Source of the DNA: CAWBAT01 sp046331665
Lineage (GTDB): Bacteria; Acidobacteriota; Terriglobia; Versatilivoradales; Versatilivoraceae
Direction of reading: 5' to 3'
Assembly: GCA_046331665.1 (NCBI GenBank)
Contig: JAXLQK010000018.1
Location: forward strand, 78,283-142,282
Length of the DNA stretch: 64,000 nucleotides
Under the pieces are notes generated by a model that made no database searches, was not told the DNA's origin, and saw only the letters and a program-made list of their open reading frames with translations. Both the position numbers and the translations under genes were made by a program. Shown piece by piece: positions 26,375 through 35,407 of the stretch (the first letter of the stretch is position 1; every line of letters starts with the position of its first letter).

Positions 26375-26474
26375 GGTGTTCACGAGATAAACCCTGAGCG
26401 CTGGCTGGGATTCTCCCGTTTGATGATCGGAGTCGTGGAGGGGGAAAAAGGGTGGCGCCGGGCGGGGTGAGCTG

Positions 26475-27578
26475 CTATTCAGGAACGATTTTGACTTCCG
26501 CCTCGTATTTCCTGTACTTCTTGAACTGGATCACGTTGCGGACATAGTGATTGATGGCTCCCTCGACCATGACCATCTCCGCCTGCGAAGGCAGCCAGTA
26601 TTTTTGTCCCGCAATCGTCTGAAGTTCGTAATCGATGAGCCTTTCTGCGCGAGTGATGGGGAAGTCGGCGGGAATATCGAAGGACTTTTCCTCGAGACGA
26701 ACTACCTTGAAACTTTCCGGATCGATCCAACAGCGCCCCCGGTAGGGAGCAATAATCTTTCTCTGCTTGTTGTAAGTAATGCTGTTGGTCGAAGTTTCCT
26801 TGGGCACCTGATAGCTGATGCGAACCGTGGTATGCCCGTTGATGGGTTCCGTTTCTTCGAGATTAAACTTGGCGTTGGTTTGAGGATGGAAAAGGGCCAG
26901 CAGGGTGGTCCCGAACTCACCGCTCGACCAGGAGCCCCGCAAACTTTCAATGCTCGTTCCTGTGGCAGGCCGGTCCGCCACGGAGATCAATTTATAATTT
27001 TCTTTCTGATCGAAGTAAGTCAACTCGGCGACGAAATTATCGACTTGACGCCAGCTTCCAGGGAATTCCCGTTCGTAGCGGGTGGTCACCTGGGTGCAAA
27101 TAAAGTTGGGCAACTCGTCCGAGTAGTCCAGCGCCTTATCGCGTACCTTTTCGAGAAAATCGGGCCAGCTTCGCTCATCGGGAATGAGCGGGTTGTGATT
27201 GTTGACACCTGCGTTTGAACCGGAAGTTGCAGACCCCGAGGGGGGATAGGGAGAAGTTGTCGAGGAAGGTGCTGGTTCCGGGGACTTCAGTTTCCTGAGG
27301 GCATCCAGAATCGCAGGATCCGTGGGCAGTGATTCGAGAGTAAGAAGGAGATCGTCGGTGACGAAGAAATCGAGACCCCTGGTGCGAATGAGCTCCACCA
27401 CCTGGCTTGAAGAAACCAGGCCCAGTTTGTTGGAGGTGGCGAGAGACAGAACTTCCTGCCGAGTGAGTGCCGCCTTGCGAGCTTCCTGAGCAAACTCCTT
27501 TGCGAATGGAATTCCCCCAAGCATTAAGAATATGCCCAGGGAGTAACCCATGAGCCGGCGGCCAGATGTCCGGAACAC
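26475..27578 (-). CDS. Secreted protein, copy 1 of a tandem pair
   Basis: 367 residues. A signal peptide (LMGYSLGIFLMLGGIPFA) is followed by a helical unit (LTRQEVLSLATSNKLGLVSSSQVVELI), a Ser/Pro-rich linker at about 105-130, and a C-terminal domain from SWPDFLEKVRDKALDY to KIVPE. That domain contains FICTQVTTRYERE, CWIDPESFKVVRLEEKSFDIP and QKYWLPSQAEMVMVEG, a pattern seen in LolA/outer-membrane lipoprotein-sorting-like beta folds. Function unknown, probably periplasmic. The sister at 27942-29045 matches end to end including length. Both carry a conserved upstream block (TAGACA...TTGTA...CTTAGGCTAAAG) likely to contain the promoter. Confidence 0.65.
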   Translation of the reverse strand: MFRTSGRRLMGYSLGIFLMLGGIPFAKEFAQEARKAALTRQEVLSLATSNKLGLVSSSQVVELIRTRGLDFFVTDDLLLTLESLPTDPAILDALRKLKSPEPAPSSTTSPYPPSGSATSGSNAGVNNHNPLIPDERSWPDFLEKVRDKALDYSDELPNFICTQVTTRYEREFPGSWRQVDNFVAELTYFDQKENYKLISVADRPATGTSIESLRGSWSSGEFGTTLLALFHPQTNAKFNLEETEPINGHTTVRISYQVPKETSTNSITYNKQRKIIAPYRGRCWIDPESFKVVRLEEKSFDIPADFPITRAERLIDYELQTIAGQKYWLPSQAEMVMVEGAINHYVRNVIQFKKYRKYEAEVKIVPE

Positions 27579-27744
27579 TTTTCCCTCCCTGATTCTTTAG
27601 CCTAAGCTACAACTTTCCGAGTGTCTAGTGCTAAACCGTCATGAGATGGTACGCGGAGGTTCCGATGCCAGGTGGCGATCCTGATTTTTGCAGATTGCGC
27701 GGCCAAACCCACGGGAAACTCTTGCAAATCTTCCCACGCCATCG

Positions 27745-27905
27745 AACTTTGCCTTTGACAGTGAGGCTGTCAGGACGCTATTTCCCCAGGGCCGGGGATT
27801 TTGCGAAGAAGACCGCGACGTGAATACCCGAAGTATGGTTTTTGTGACGGCTGAAACTGTCCTTCATGGAGGGAGGGTCATCTGCGCTGAGAGCGGGATT
27901 CTTTC
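27745..27905 (+). pseudogene. APS kinase (cysC) remnant
   Basis: In the plus strand, EAVRTLFPQGRGFCEEDRD, VNTRSMVFVTAETVLHGG and RVICAE line up with the central part of the intact APS kinase (DAVRTLLSKGLGFSKEDRD...AAEVVRHGGVVICAA). The P-loop upstream and the lid downstream are gone. It lies between the two copies of the secreted protein, just where a tandem copy of the cysC-plus-neighbour unit would put it. Confidence 0.8.
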
Positions 27906-27941
27906 ACGGCTAAGGGCAAGCGTCCCCAATCGTGGGAGCCT

Positions 27942-29045
27942 CTATTCAGGGACAATCTTGACCGCAGCTTCATATTTCCGATATTTCTTGAACTGGATGA
28001 CATTCCGAACAAAAAAAATGTTGGCACCCTTCACCATCAACATTTCGGCTTGAACAGGGAGCCAATATTTTTCCCCGGAGATTTCCTGGAGTTTATATTC
28101 AACGGTTCGCTCGAATTGTGTGACCGGGAAACCAAGAGGAATATCAAAGGATTTCTCTTCGAGGCGAACCACCCTGTAAGACTCAGGATCAATCCAACAT
28201 TGTCCCCGATAGGGGGTGACAATGGTTTGTTGGTACCCGTAGGAAATGGTATTGCTGGATGTTTCTTTCGGGACCTGGTAGCCAATTCGGACCGTATGAT
28301 GACCTTTGATCGACTCGACGACTTCCAGGGAAAACTTGGCCTTCGTTTGAGGATGAAAGAGGGCCAGCAAGCTGGTGCCGAACTCGCCCGTAGACCAGGA
28401 TCCCTTCAGGCTTTCAATATCGGCTCCCTTGGCAGGTCGATCGGCTACCGAAATCAGCTTGTAGTTTTCTTTATTTTCGAAATAGCTAAGCTCGGCGACC
28501 ACATTGTCGACCTCATGCCAGCTTCCAGGAGATTCCCGCTCCGAACGCGTGGTGATCTGAGTGCAAATGAAGTTGGGTAATTCGCGCGAATAAGCCAGTG
28601 CTTTGTAGCGGACCTTTTCGAGAAATTCCGGCCAGCTCCGTTCATCGGGAAGCTGTGCCCCATGGCTGGATGCAGTCGAACTTAACCGTGGATGGGTAGG
28701 AGTCAACGCGCCATTGAGAGGAGTTGAAGAATCAGGACCTTGATCCGTGGGTTTAAGTTTCCTGAGGGCATCGATAATACTGGAGTCCGCGGGAATCTTT
28801 TCCAGCGCGGACAGAAAATCATCCGTGACGGGGAAATCGAGACCGCGCGAATGGATGAGTTCCAGGACCTGATCGGAAGCAATCTGTCCCATCTTGTTAG
28901 CGGTGGCGAAAGATAAAATTTCTTTTTGTGAAAGTGCCGAGTTTTGAGGCTCCTGGGCGAATTCCGGTCGACAAGGAATTCCCCAATGCACCAATGAGAA
29001 CAGGAGAAGGAATCGTGTGAGGCGAAGTCGCCTGGCGTGGATCAC
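27942..29045 (-). CDS. Secreted protein, copy 2 of a tandem pair
   Basis: From the GTG at 29045, which follows GGAGGAAAT, the protein is 367 residues, the same length as copy 1; the frame extends to 29078 but without a ribosome site. It has a signal peptide (RLTRFLLLFSLVHWGIP), the LSQKEILSFATANKMGQIASD helix unit, a linker of different sequence at about 105-130, and the conserved C-terminal domain (FICTQITTRSERESPG, CWIDPESYRVVRLEEKSFDIP, EKYWLPVQAEMLMVKG). The linker is the most divergent part, while the domain is well conserved, so both copies look functional. Confidence 0.65.
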   Translation of the reverse strand: MIHARRLRLTRFLLLFSLVHWGIPCRPEFAQEPQNSALSQKEILSFATANKMGQIASDQVLELIHSRGLDFPVTDDFLSALEKIPADSSIIDALRKLKPTDQGPDSSTPLNGALTPTHPRLSSTASSHGAQLPDERSWPEFLEKVRYKALAYSRELPNFICTQITTRSERESPGSWHEVDNVVAELSYFENKENYKLISVADRPAKGADIESLKGSWSTGEFGTSLLALFHPQTKAKFSLEVVESIKGHHTVRIGYQVPKETSSNTISYGYQQTIVTPYRGQCWIDPESYRVVRLEEKSFDIPLGFPVTQFERTVEYKLQEISGEKYWLPVQAEMLMVKGANIFFVRNVIQFKKYRKYEAAVKIVPE

Positions 29046-29078
29046 ATTTCCTCCGAGATACTTTAGCCTAAGATACAA

Positions 29079-29399
29079 CCCCCCGACTGTCTAGCGCTAA
29101 ACCAACGGTCCCTAGGCACACCATAAATTCAAAGCCAGCGCGATGAGTTGGCGAGTATCTTCCAGGCTAAAATTCCGTTCATCCCCCAAATCACTTTTGG
29201 GTCGAACCAAGAAACAACTTGGATGAACTCTAGCACCAAGGAATGATCTCGACGGCTCCGGCTGACTCGCTGAATTTTTGCAGAATGCCCGGCAAATTCG
29301 ATGAAAAATTTTGGTAAAATCTCGTATCGGTTGGAATTTTGGCGCAAAAGGAGAGAAGGGCCATGCTGGATTGAAATCGCTCCAGCGGCTCTTATCATC
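29079..29399. other. Intergenic region
   Basis: 321 bp. Its first 30 bp are the conserved block (CTTTAGCCTAAG..TACAAC, CTAGCGCTAAACC in plus orientation) shared with 27598-27645 upstream of the sister gene. Nothing else recognised. Confidence 0.4.
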
Positions 29400-30284
29400 G
29401 TGAAAAAGAACAAGATTTCGATCTTCGACTATAACTTCGACTGGGCCCTTAAGGACTACAATATCCATCCGCGGCCGACGCCGGGGATATTGACGCGGGA
29501 GGAAATTGTCGAGTTCTGCGGAGCACTGGGAGTCGATGCCATCGAGATCCGGCACGACTATTGGCACGATTGTTCACCGTCTTACATTCGAACCCTCTGC
29601 AGTGATGCAGGATTGCCGATTTACAGCTACCTCTTTGACGTCGATTTGGCCGCGCCCCAATCAGAACGCCAGGCGGCCCTAGACCAGGTTTATCGTTTGC
29701 TCGATCGGACGGCTGAACTTGGCGCTCCCAACATATTCTTTATTCCTGGCCTGCTTAAAGATCAATGGTCGCTCACGCTGCAACAGGGCTGGCTCACGGA
29801 AGGAATTTTCGATTGCGCCGAAAGAGCCCGCTCAGTGGGAGTGAGACTGCTCAGTGAAAATATTGACTATCCCCCGGTTCGTCCTTTCATGGGGAGAGGG
29901 GTGGATTGCGCGAAGATCTGCGCCGAGGTGAATTCTCCCAGTTTCCGGCTGATCTATGACGTGTGTGCGCCGTTGTTCGTCGAGGACGATTCCCTGGAGA
30001 CGTTGCGGGCCATGGCCCCTTATGTGGCACACGTCCATCTGAAGAACAGCCGAGCTTTGCTGCCCGGAGAAAAGAGATTGCGACAGCTGGCATCGAACTC
30101 AGGGACGATTTATACGGGAACTTTGCTGACCGGCGGTGCCGTGGATCTGGTTCCGATCATGGCCGAGCTGAAACGGATGAATTACGACGGATACTATTTG
30201 GTTGAATACCAGGGAGAAGAGGATCCCAGAAACGCGGTGATGGATAATCTCCAGCAATTGTCTCAATTGTTTGACGAAATTTGA
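29400..30284 (+). CDS. Sugar phosphate isomerase/epimerase (TIM barrel)
   Basis: 294 residues from the GTG at 29400; the frame is open from an ATG at 29301 but that extension does not read like protein. AP-endonuclease-2/xylose-isomerase-like TIM barrel: DYNFDWALKDYNIHPRPTPG, VDAIEIRHDYWHD, LLSENIDYPP (metal-binding Glu), RLIYDVCAPLFVEDD (Asp), HVHLKN and YYLVEYQGEED (C-terminal metal Glu). Substrate unknown. No neighbour points to a pathway. A second member of the superfamily is at 46259-47251. Confidence 0.75.
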   Translation: MKKNKISIFDYNFDWALKDYNIHPRPTPGILTREEIVEFCGALGVDAIEIRHDYWHDCSPSYIRTLCSDAGLPIYSYLFDVDLAAPQSERQAALDQVYRLLDRTAELGAPNIFFIPGLLKDQWSLTLQQGWLTEGIFDCAERARSVGVRLLSENIDYPPVRPFMGRGVDCAKICAEVNSPSFRLIYDVCAPLFVEDDSLETLRAMAPYVAHVHLKNSRALLPGEKRLRQLASNSGTIYTGTLLTGGAVDLVPIMAELKRMNYDGYYLVEYQGEEDPRNAVMDNLQQLSQLFDEI

Positions 30285-30497
30285 CTCTGATTTATTTCCG
30301 GTTGAAGCCGGACCTCAAACCCCGGCCCCTAATGCCGGGACGGACGGTCCTGCACGCGCATTCCACCAACTCCGACTACAGATTGAGTGCAGGCCTCTCT
30401 TGTTCTGGCCGAATAGATTAAGCGTGCAGGAATTTTTTGGGAGGCTTCGTGATCGGATCCTCATCCCGAGTTTTGAACCCTGGTAAACACCTTAGGC

Positions 30498-31052
30498 ATG
30501 ACGGACCCCAAGCATAAAAATCTCCTCTCCAGAATCAAGATAGCTCATGCTATTCGGGCTTTGCTTCGCAGGGCTTTCCGATATGGTGAACAGATATCAC
30601 CTGAGACTGCGACGAAGGCTGCAGCCTGGCTTTTCACAAGGACTCGACGAGCCAGGGAATTTCCCGGGGAAGCTCTGCTCCTGACCCAAGCCAGGTCGCA
30701 AATTCTCAGGCATCAAGGCAGGGATCTGGTGGTCATGGAATGGGGAAGAGGCCCGGCGGTGCTTTGTGCACATGGATGGAGCAGTCGTGCCCTTCGGTTT
30801 AGAGCACTCATTGAACGGCTGGTCAAATCAGGATTTCGGGTGGTCGCCCTGGATGCTCCGGGACATGGACAGTCTTCCGGACGCCACACCGATGTCATCG
30901 AATATGCGGAGGCGATCCGGGTCGTCGCGGATAACGCCGGCGACCTCCATGGGGCTGTGGGTCACTCCTTCGGTGCGATGGCCCTCCTGCTGGCTCTGGA
31001 GAAAGGCTTGAAGGTGCGGAAGGTTGTCTTTTTTCGGCCCTCAACGGGATGA
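30498..31052 (+). CDS. Alpha/beta hydrolase, N-terminal frame (gene frameshifted)
   Basis: 184 residues in this frame. VVMEWGRGPAVLCAHGWSSRALRFRAL gives the oxyanion region (HGW), VVALDAPGHGQSSG is typical, and the nucleophile elbow is GHSFGAMA. Homologous sequence ends at KVVFF and the remaining residues are out of frame. The T6 run at 31029-31034 is the switch point: with one T fewer the protein continues as KVVFFGPQRDERAARLL into the next entry. As written the enzyme would lack its acid and histidine. A sequencing indel is likely. Confidence 0.7.
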   Translation: MTDPKHKNLLSRIKIAHAIRALLRRAFRYGEQISPETATKAAAWLFTRTRRAREFPGEALLLTQARSQILRHQGRDLVVMEWGRGPAVLCAHGWSSRALRFRALIERLVKSGFRVVALDAPGHGQSSGRHTDVIEYAEAIRVVADNAGDLHGAVGHSFGAMALLLALEKGLKVRKVVFFRPSTG

Positions 31053-31377
31053 GAGGGCCGCTCGACTTCTGGGCAAGCAACTGGACTTCTCTGTACCTCT
31101 CTTGCAAGCCGTGAAAGTGTCCTTCGAAAAGAAGTTTTGTCGAAGTCTGGAGAGTCTCGAGGCGGTCAACATCATTCCTCAATTGCAAACCCCGCCTCTG
31201 CTGATCATTCATGACAAGTATGACCCGGTTCTCCCTTTCCACAATGCCGTGGATTTGGCGCGAGTCTGGAAGAACTCCGGCTTATTAACGACTCATGGAA
31301 TGGGTCATGTCGGCAACCTGGACGCGTTGACTCCAATCAACAAGGTGCTGGATTTCCTCGTGGCCCCCGGTGACTGA
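31024..31377 (+). CDS. Alpha/beta hydrolase, C-terminal frame (continuation)
   Basis: Continuation of the preceding hydrolase in the shifted frame: FFGPQRDERAARLLGKQLDF, PPLLIIHDKYDPVLPF with the catalytic-type Asp (HDKYDP), and HGMGHVGNLDAL with the catalytic His. Together the two parts give a complete hydrolase of about 293 residues spanning 30498-31377. No independent start or ribosome site is visible for this part. Confidence 0.65.
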   Translation: MSFFGPQRDERAARLLGKQLDFSVPLLQAVKVSFEKKFCRSLESLEAVNIIPQLQTPPLLIIHDKYDPVLPFHNAVDLARVWKNSGLLTTHGMGHVGNLDALTPINKVLDFLVAPGD

Positions 31378-31416
31378 TTGCACAATATTTGAAGACAGGA
31401 AAATTGAAGATGTAGA

Positions 31417-32076
31417 TTAATTCCAATCCTTGGGAATCGCGGCTGTTCTCAAAGCCTCGCGTCGGGGAGAGATTTTTTCACGAAGCGCGACCAGGGCCTT
31501 TCGCACCGAAGCCAGCCGAAGCGTCAGCAGTGAGAGCATGACTGCCCCGTAAGCCAACGGCTCGCGAATATCTGATTTGACCAGCCAGATGAAATGAATC
31601 ACCACCAGCACCGCGGTGAGGTAGATAAGCCGATGCAGACGTTTCCAATTCTTCCCGAGCCGCCGCATCCAGCCTTTGGTGGAGGTGAGTGACAAAGGCA
31701 GCAGGGTGAGAAACGCCGCAAATCCGACCAGGGCATATCGCTTTTTGAGAATCGCTTCTTGAAGCAGGGTGGGGTCAAACTGATAGTCCAACCCCACAAA
31801 GGTCAGGAAATGAAGGGTGGCGTAGAAAAAAGCATAGAGTCCCAGGGTTCGGCGAACCGCGATGGTCTGCTTCCATCCCAGGAGCGTGTTCAAGGGAGTG
31901 CAGGCCAGTGCCAGAACCAACAAGACCAGAGCTGCTTTTCCGGTGCGAAATGTTACGTATTGGATGGGATTGGCTGTCAGTTGATCGTTAAAGAATTTCC
32001 AAATCAGGAGAGCCAGCGGGGTGAGCGATCCGGCGTGTGTGGCCAGGGAGAGCCACCGCTTCTTCAACCATACCAT
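31417..32076 (-). CDS. msrQ: MsrQ, haem-binding membrane subunit of the MsrPQ methionine-sulfoxide reductase
   Basis: 219 residues from the ATG at 32076, which overlaps the msrP stop as TGATG. Six hydrophobic helices with the ferric-reductase-like pattern: GKAALVLLVLALACTPL, RTLGLYAFFYATLHFLTFVG (haem His) and RLHRLIYLTAVLVVIHFIWLV (two further His). MsrQ passes quinol electrons through haem b to periplasmic MsrP. Order msrP-msrQ and overlap fit the known operon. Confidence 0.92.
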   Translation of the reverse strand: MVWLKKRWLSLATHAGSLTPLALLIWKFFNDQLTANPIQYVTFRTGKAALVLLVLALACTPLNTLLGWKQTIAVRRTLGLYAFFYATLHFLTFVGLDYQFDPTLLQEAILKKRYALVGFAAFLTLLPLSLTSTKGWMRRLGKNWKRLHRLIYLTAVLVVIHFIWLVKSDIREPLAYGAVMLSLLTLRLASVRKALVALREKISPRREALRTAAIPKDWN

Positions 32077-32972
32077 CAATAGTTCCTCCGCAGATCCATC
32101 CCCGAGTACAGAGAGGCCACCTGTTCGGCATAGCCGTTAAACATCAAGGTTTTTCGCCGAAAAAACTCACCGATCCGGCGTTCCGAAGCCTGGGACCAGC
32201 GGGGATGGCTCACGTCCGGATTTACATTGGCATAAAATCCGTATTCGTTGGGAGCCGCCTGCATCCATAAGGAGGTTGGCATGGAGTCCACCAAGTCGAT
32301 CTTCACGACCGACTTGATGCTCTTGAACCCATATTTCCACGGGACGACCAACCTTATCGGGGCTCCATTCTGGGGCATCAGCGGCTTCCCATAGAGTCCG
32401 GTGGCCAGGATTGCCAGGTCATTCATCGCTTCATCCAGTCGCAAGCCTTCCACATAGGGCCATTGATACCAGCTGCTCTTCTGACCGGGCATCTGGCCGG
32501 GATCATAAAGGGTTTCAAACCGTACGAACTTCGCTCGAGCCGTGGGCTGGGCCAATTTCAGCAGGGAGGCCAAAGGGAATCCCATCCATGGAATCACCAT
32601 GGACCAGGCTTCGACACAGCGCAGGCGGTAAATTCGTTCCTCTTGCGGAAATTTCTTGCGGAGATCGTCCACGTCAAAGGTGGCTGGCTTATCCACGTGT
32701 CCGCCCACTTTAACCTTCCACGGGGAGAGCTTCAATCCTTGAGAGCGGGGGGCCACGGATTCCTTATCCGTTGAGAACTCGTAAAAGTTATTGTAGCCGC
32801 TGATTGCCTTGAGAGGGGTTTCTTCCTTGACCAACTCCTGGGAATTTTCCGCGGCCAGCAGTGAACTCGATAACAGTATCGTGCCTCCAGCTGCGCTGCC
32901 AATCCCCTGCATGAACTGACGCCTGGAAAGAAAAACAGATTCCGGGGTGATTTCATGAGATCGTATTTTCAT
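32076..32972 (-). CDS. msrP: MsrP, periplasmic molybdopterin methionine-sulfoxide reductase
   Basis: 298 residues. A Tat signal (LSRRQFMQGIGSAAGG) is followed by the sulfite-oxidase-like molybdopterin fold. The Mo-ligating Cys119 is in RLRCVEAWSMVIPW; NNFYEFSTDKE near residue 60 and RLVVPWKYGFKSIKSV later are hallmarks of the MsrP (YedY) group. It repairs oxidised methionines in envelope proteins, drawing electrons from MsrQ. Upstream of the start a short gap separates it from a convergent or unrelated gene. Confidence 0.93.
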   Translation of the reverse strand: MKIRSHEITPESVFLSRRQFMQGIGSAAGGTILLSSSLLAAENSQELVKEETPLKAISGYNNFYEFSTDKESVAPRSQGLKLSPWKVKVGGHVDKPATFDVDDLRKKFPQEERIYRLRCVEAWSMVIPWMGFPLASLLKLAQPTARAKFVRFETLYDPGQMPGQKSSWYQWPYVEGLRLDEAMNDLAILATGLYGKPLMPQNGAPIRLVVPWKYGFKSIKSVVKIDLVDSMPTSLWMQAAPNEYGFYANVNPDVSHPRWSQASERRIGEFFRRKTLMFNGYAEQVASLYSGMDLRRNY

Positions 32973-33177
32973 CCGCTTGCCCTGACCCTTTTACACTCAA
33001 GATTTTTCCCGCCAGTGGTCGACGCAGTGAGGCCCGTCCAACACCCTGTATTGACGGAATCTGTTGCAGCGGCGCGCCTGCCACCACGATTTATTGTAAC
33101 AGCCCCCGGGCAAAATGCATCCCTTGAAAAGACCCTCCATCCCCCTACCGGTCTGATGCCATGGGGGGCTATTGCCT

Positions 33178-33639
33178 CTATTTAGAAGGCATGGGAGCGG
33201 AGGGGAGCATATTCCGAATTGCTTCAATGCGCCATGATCCATTGGCCGAACGTACTAAGAGGATCGTCGTCCACATCGCCCGGGATTGTCCTTCGGCCTG
33301 GCCTGTGATGGAGTATCTCCCATCGACCAAAGCCACACCTTGCACGATAAAACGAATGGAAGTAATCACGATGGTGCGTATTCCGCCAGTCTTTTGCGAG
33401 CTTGATATAGCTCCCTCAACGACCTGCTCGAGTCCCCTGCGCCACTCCCCGGTTGAGACCAGCTGGTCAGCATCACGGGCAATCAATGGCAACAAGGCCC
33501 GATCGTCGCGATGGTTTCTGGCATCGACATATTTCCGGATGACTTCCCGGACAGTGGCTTCGTCGCTGGACTCAGCGGCAGTCACCGGCGTCTGGAAGGA
33601 TGTTGCCAGAAAAAGTAAGGTCATCAATTTCAAGAACAT
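33178..33639 (-). CDS. Secreted SnoaL-like / DUF4440 (SgcJ-type) protein
   Basis: 153 residues from the ATG at 33639 (MFLKLMTLLFLATSFQTPVTAA signal peptide); the frame extends upstream but out of character. The NTF2-like fold is indicated by EATVREVIRKYVDARNHRDDRALLPLIARDAD, then VDGRYSITGQAEGQSRAMWTTILLVRSANGSWRIEAIRN. Members include SgcJ and small exported binding or scaffold proteins with no shared chemistry, so no function is proposed. Confidence 0.72.
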   Translation of the reverse strand: MFLKLMTLLFLATSFQTPVTAAESSDEATVREVIRKYVDARNHRDDRALLPLIARDADQLVSTGEWRRGLEQVVEGAISSSQKTGGIRTIVITSIRFIVQGVALVDGRYSITGQAEGQSRAMWTTILLVRSANGSWRIEAIRNMLPSAPMPSK

Positions 33640-33892
33640 GGGCACCTCATTTGCGTCTTGGATCTCTTCCTCTTCTCTTCGCAAGAGCTTAACGGATATG
33701 GATGCCAGAATCGACCCTGCATATTGGTGGGTTTGAAGGCAAGAGACGACGACGTCATTTGCAGGGCGGGCGATCGGCATTGATAATGACGGGGAATGGA
33801 AGAATGGCGGGGCAGTGCGGGGCTCTAATGAAGATGATTTCATTGATTGGTTAAACTTACGGCTGCCCTGGCCCCGCCTGTGGTGGCCCTAT

Positions 33893-35407
33893 TTATTTCG
33901 CGAGATTTACGACGGCAACCCCGAAGGGGCCAAGCCGGAAGCTTTGGCCTTCCAGGGAAGCGTTGTCCGGTCCATTGGAACCTGTACTGCGGTCTACAAA
34001 TTCAATTCCCCCCCCATTTGCTCTTGCTACGGAGAAGCGTAACTCCCGATCGCGTTTATTGATCATCAATAGCTTGTGTTCACCGCGCTGGGTGATAAAT
34101 CCCTGCGCCAGGGCTGAACCTGTACCGACCGTGGTTTCCACGAGTTTGTCGCCGGGTGCCAGATGGTCGTGTATGAGCTTCAAGACCTGCCAGCGGACGT
34201 TCGGCCGACCTGTTTCCCAATCCAACATGGCGATGCTGGGAAAAAAACCAGGCAGGGCTGGAATCATCGATTCTCCGGCAAGGTCGATCCCAAGACGGGC
34301 CAGTCCTGCATATATATAAGCGAAGACGGCTGCTGAAAGGTTCCAGTACGACGGATCGATGGGCTTGAAGACGTAGTCATGATTTCCTTGAGCCCAGTCT
34401 TCCGGAAGCATGCTCCCGATCTCATTCACCATCGTGCCCGTCTTGGGGGACAGCCGTTTTCGAATGGATTCAATGTAGCCGATAATCTCCAAAAATTTGT
34501 CCGCTTGATTAAAAAAAGTGTATTGGTTGATGGCCGGTGTCTCGTCCTGGCCGGGAACAGCGTAAAAATGGTAGGAAATCATATCCAGAGGAATGCCGGG
34601 TTTGTGGTTCTTCGGATTCAGAAAGTACTCAAAAAATTCCGGATGTCCTGCCGGATAGGACAAAGAGATGCCCACAAATCTGGTTTCTGGGGAGACCTTG
34701 CGAACTGCTTCCACGACGGCATCGTAGAGCCGCGTGTACTGCTTGACGTCGAATCCGTGCTCAATATCCGGCTCGTTCAAGATTTCCCAGTAATCGATTT
34801 TGTAGTGATGGCCTGATTCATGCCGTTTGCCTAGCTCATCGGTGAAACCTCCCTTCACATACCAACTGACAACCCGGGCAAAATAGTCGGCCACCTCTCG
34901 AAACGTGGGATCTCGAAGCTCCACTCCTTGCTCATATTTCCACACCCATTGATTGGGATCTGCAGGAACCATGACCGGCTCCGGCGTCTTGAACATCCAC
35001 TGCGGGATGGTGCTGAAATTCAGGACAATCGGGCGCCCTTCGCTGGCCTTCATGAAATCCTCTGTCATCGGATCAATCAAGGAAAAATCCCAGGAAGTTC
35101 GAGTCTTCGATGGCGGCTCCAGTTCGGCCACGCCCAGCCGGGGATTAGCCTGCCAAGGGACATAGCGGGCAAGGTCGCAGTGCAATGCCTGGATGGCCTT
35201 AAACGATGCGTCGTGCAACGGAGCCCCGCGGACCAGCGGTGCAGACCCGACGACCAGGACGGTGGGAACGGTAACGGAAACCTTCGAAACCTGGTCCCAG
35301 TGGACTTGGACATAATTGATGTCGTCCGCAGAGACACACCGAGTTAAGCCCCAAAGGAAGGCAATGAGGAGTGAGATCGAGCGACACGGGCGAGTGAATT
35401 TCGGCAT
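33893..35407 (-). CDS. Secreted GH39-like glycoside hydrolase
   Basis: 504 residues; the ATG at 35407 follows CAGGAGAAC. Signal peptide MPKFTRPCRSISLLIAFLWGLTRCVSA. A clan GH-A (beta/alpha)8 barrel: the acid/base Glu is in YWEILNEPDIEHG, MISYHFYAVPG follows, and GTMVNEIGSM supplies a likely nucleophile Glu. The C-terminal region (HLAPGDKLVETTVGTGSA, then LLMINKRDRELRFSV and FGVAVVNLAK) is a beta domain. GH39 xylosidase/iduronidase is the closest pattern I can name, with GH5 or GH30 relatives possible. Confidence 0.72.
   Translation of the reverse strand: MPKFTRPCRSISLLIAFLWGLTRCVSADDINYVQVHWDQVSKVSVTVPTVLVVGSAPLVRGAPLHDASFKAIQALHCDLARYVPWQANPRLGVAELEPPSKTRTSWDFSLIDPMTEDFMKASEGRPIVLNFSTIPQWMFKTPEPVMVPADPNQWVWKYEQGVELRDPTFREVADYFARVVSWYVKGGFTDELGKRHESGHHYKIDYWEILNEPDIEHGFDVKQYTRLYDAVVEAVRKVSPETRFVGISLSYPAGHPEFFEYFLNPKNHKPGIPLDMISYHFYAVPGQDETPAINQYTFFNQADKFLEIIGYIESIRKRLSPKTGTMVNEIGSMLPEDWAQGNHDYVFKPIDPSYWNLSAAVFAYIYAGLARLGIDLAGESMIPALPGFFPSIAMLDWETGRPNVRWQVLKLIHDHLAPGDKLVETTVGTGSALAQGFITQRGEHKLLMINKRDRELRFSVARANGGGIEFVDRSTGSNGPDNASLEGQSFRLGPFGVAVVNLAK

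Noticed and set aside
27641..27823. Separate small gene (MRWYAEVPMP)
   Set aside because: Shadow frame over the APS kinase remnant.
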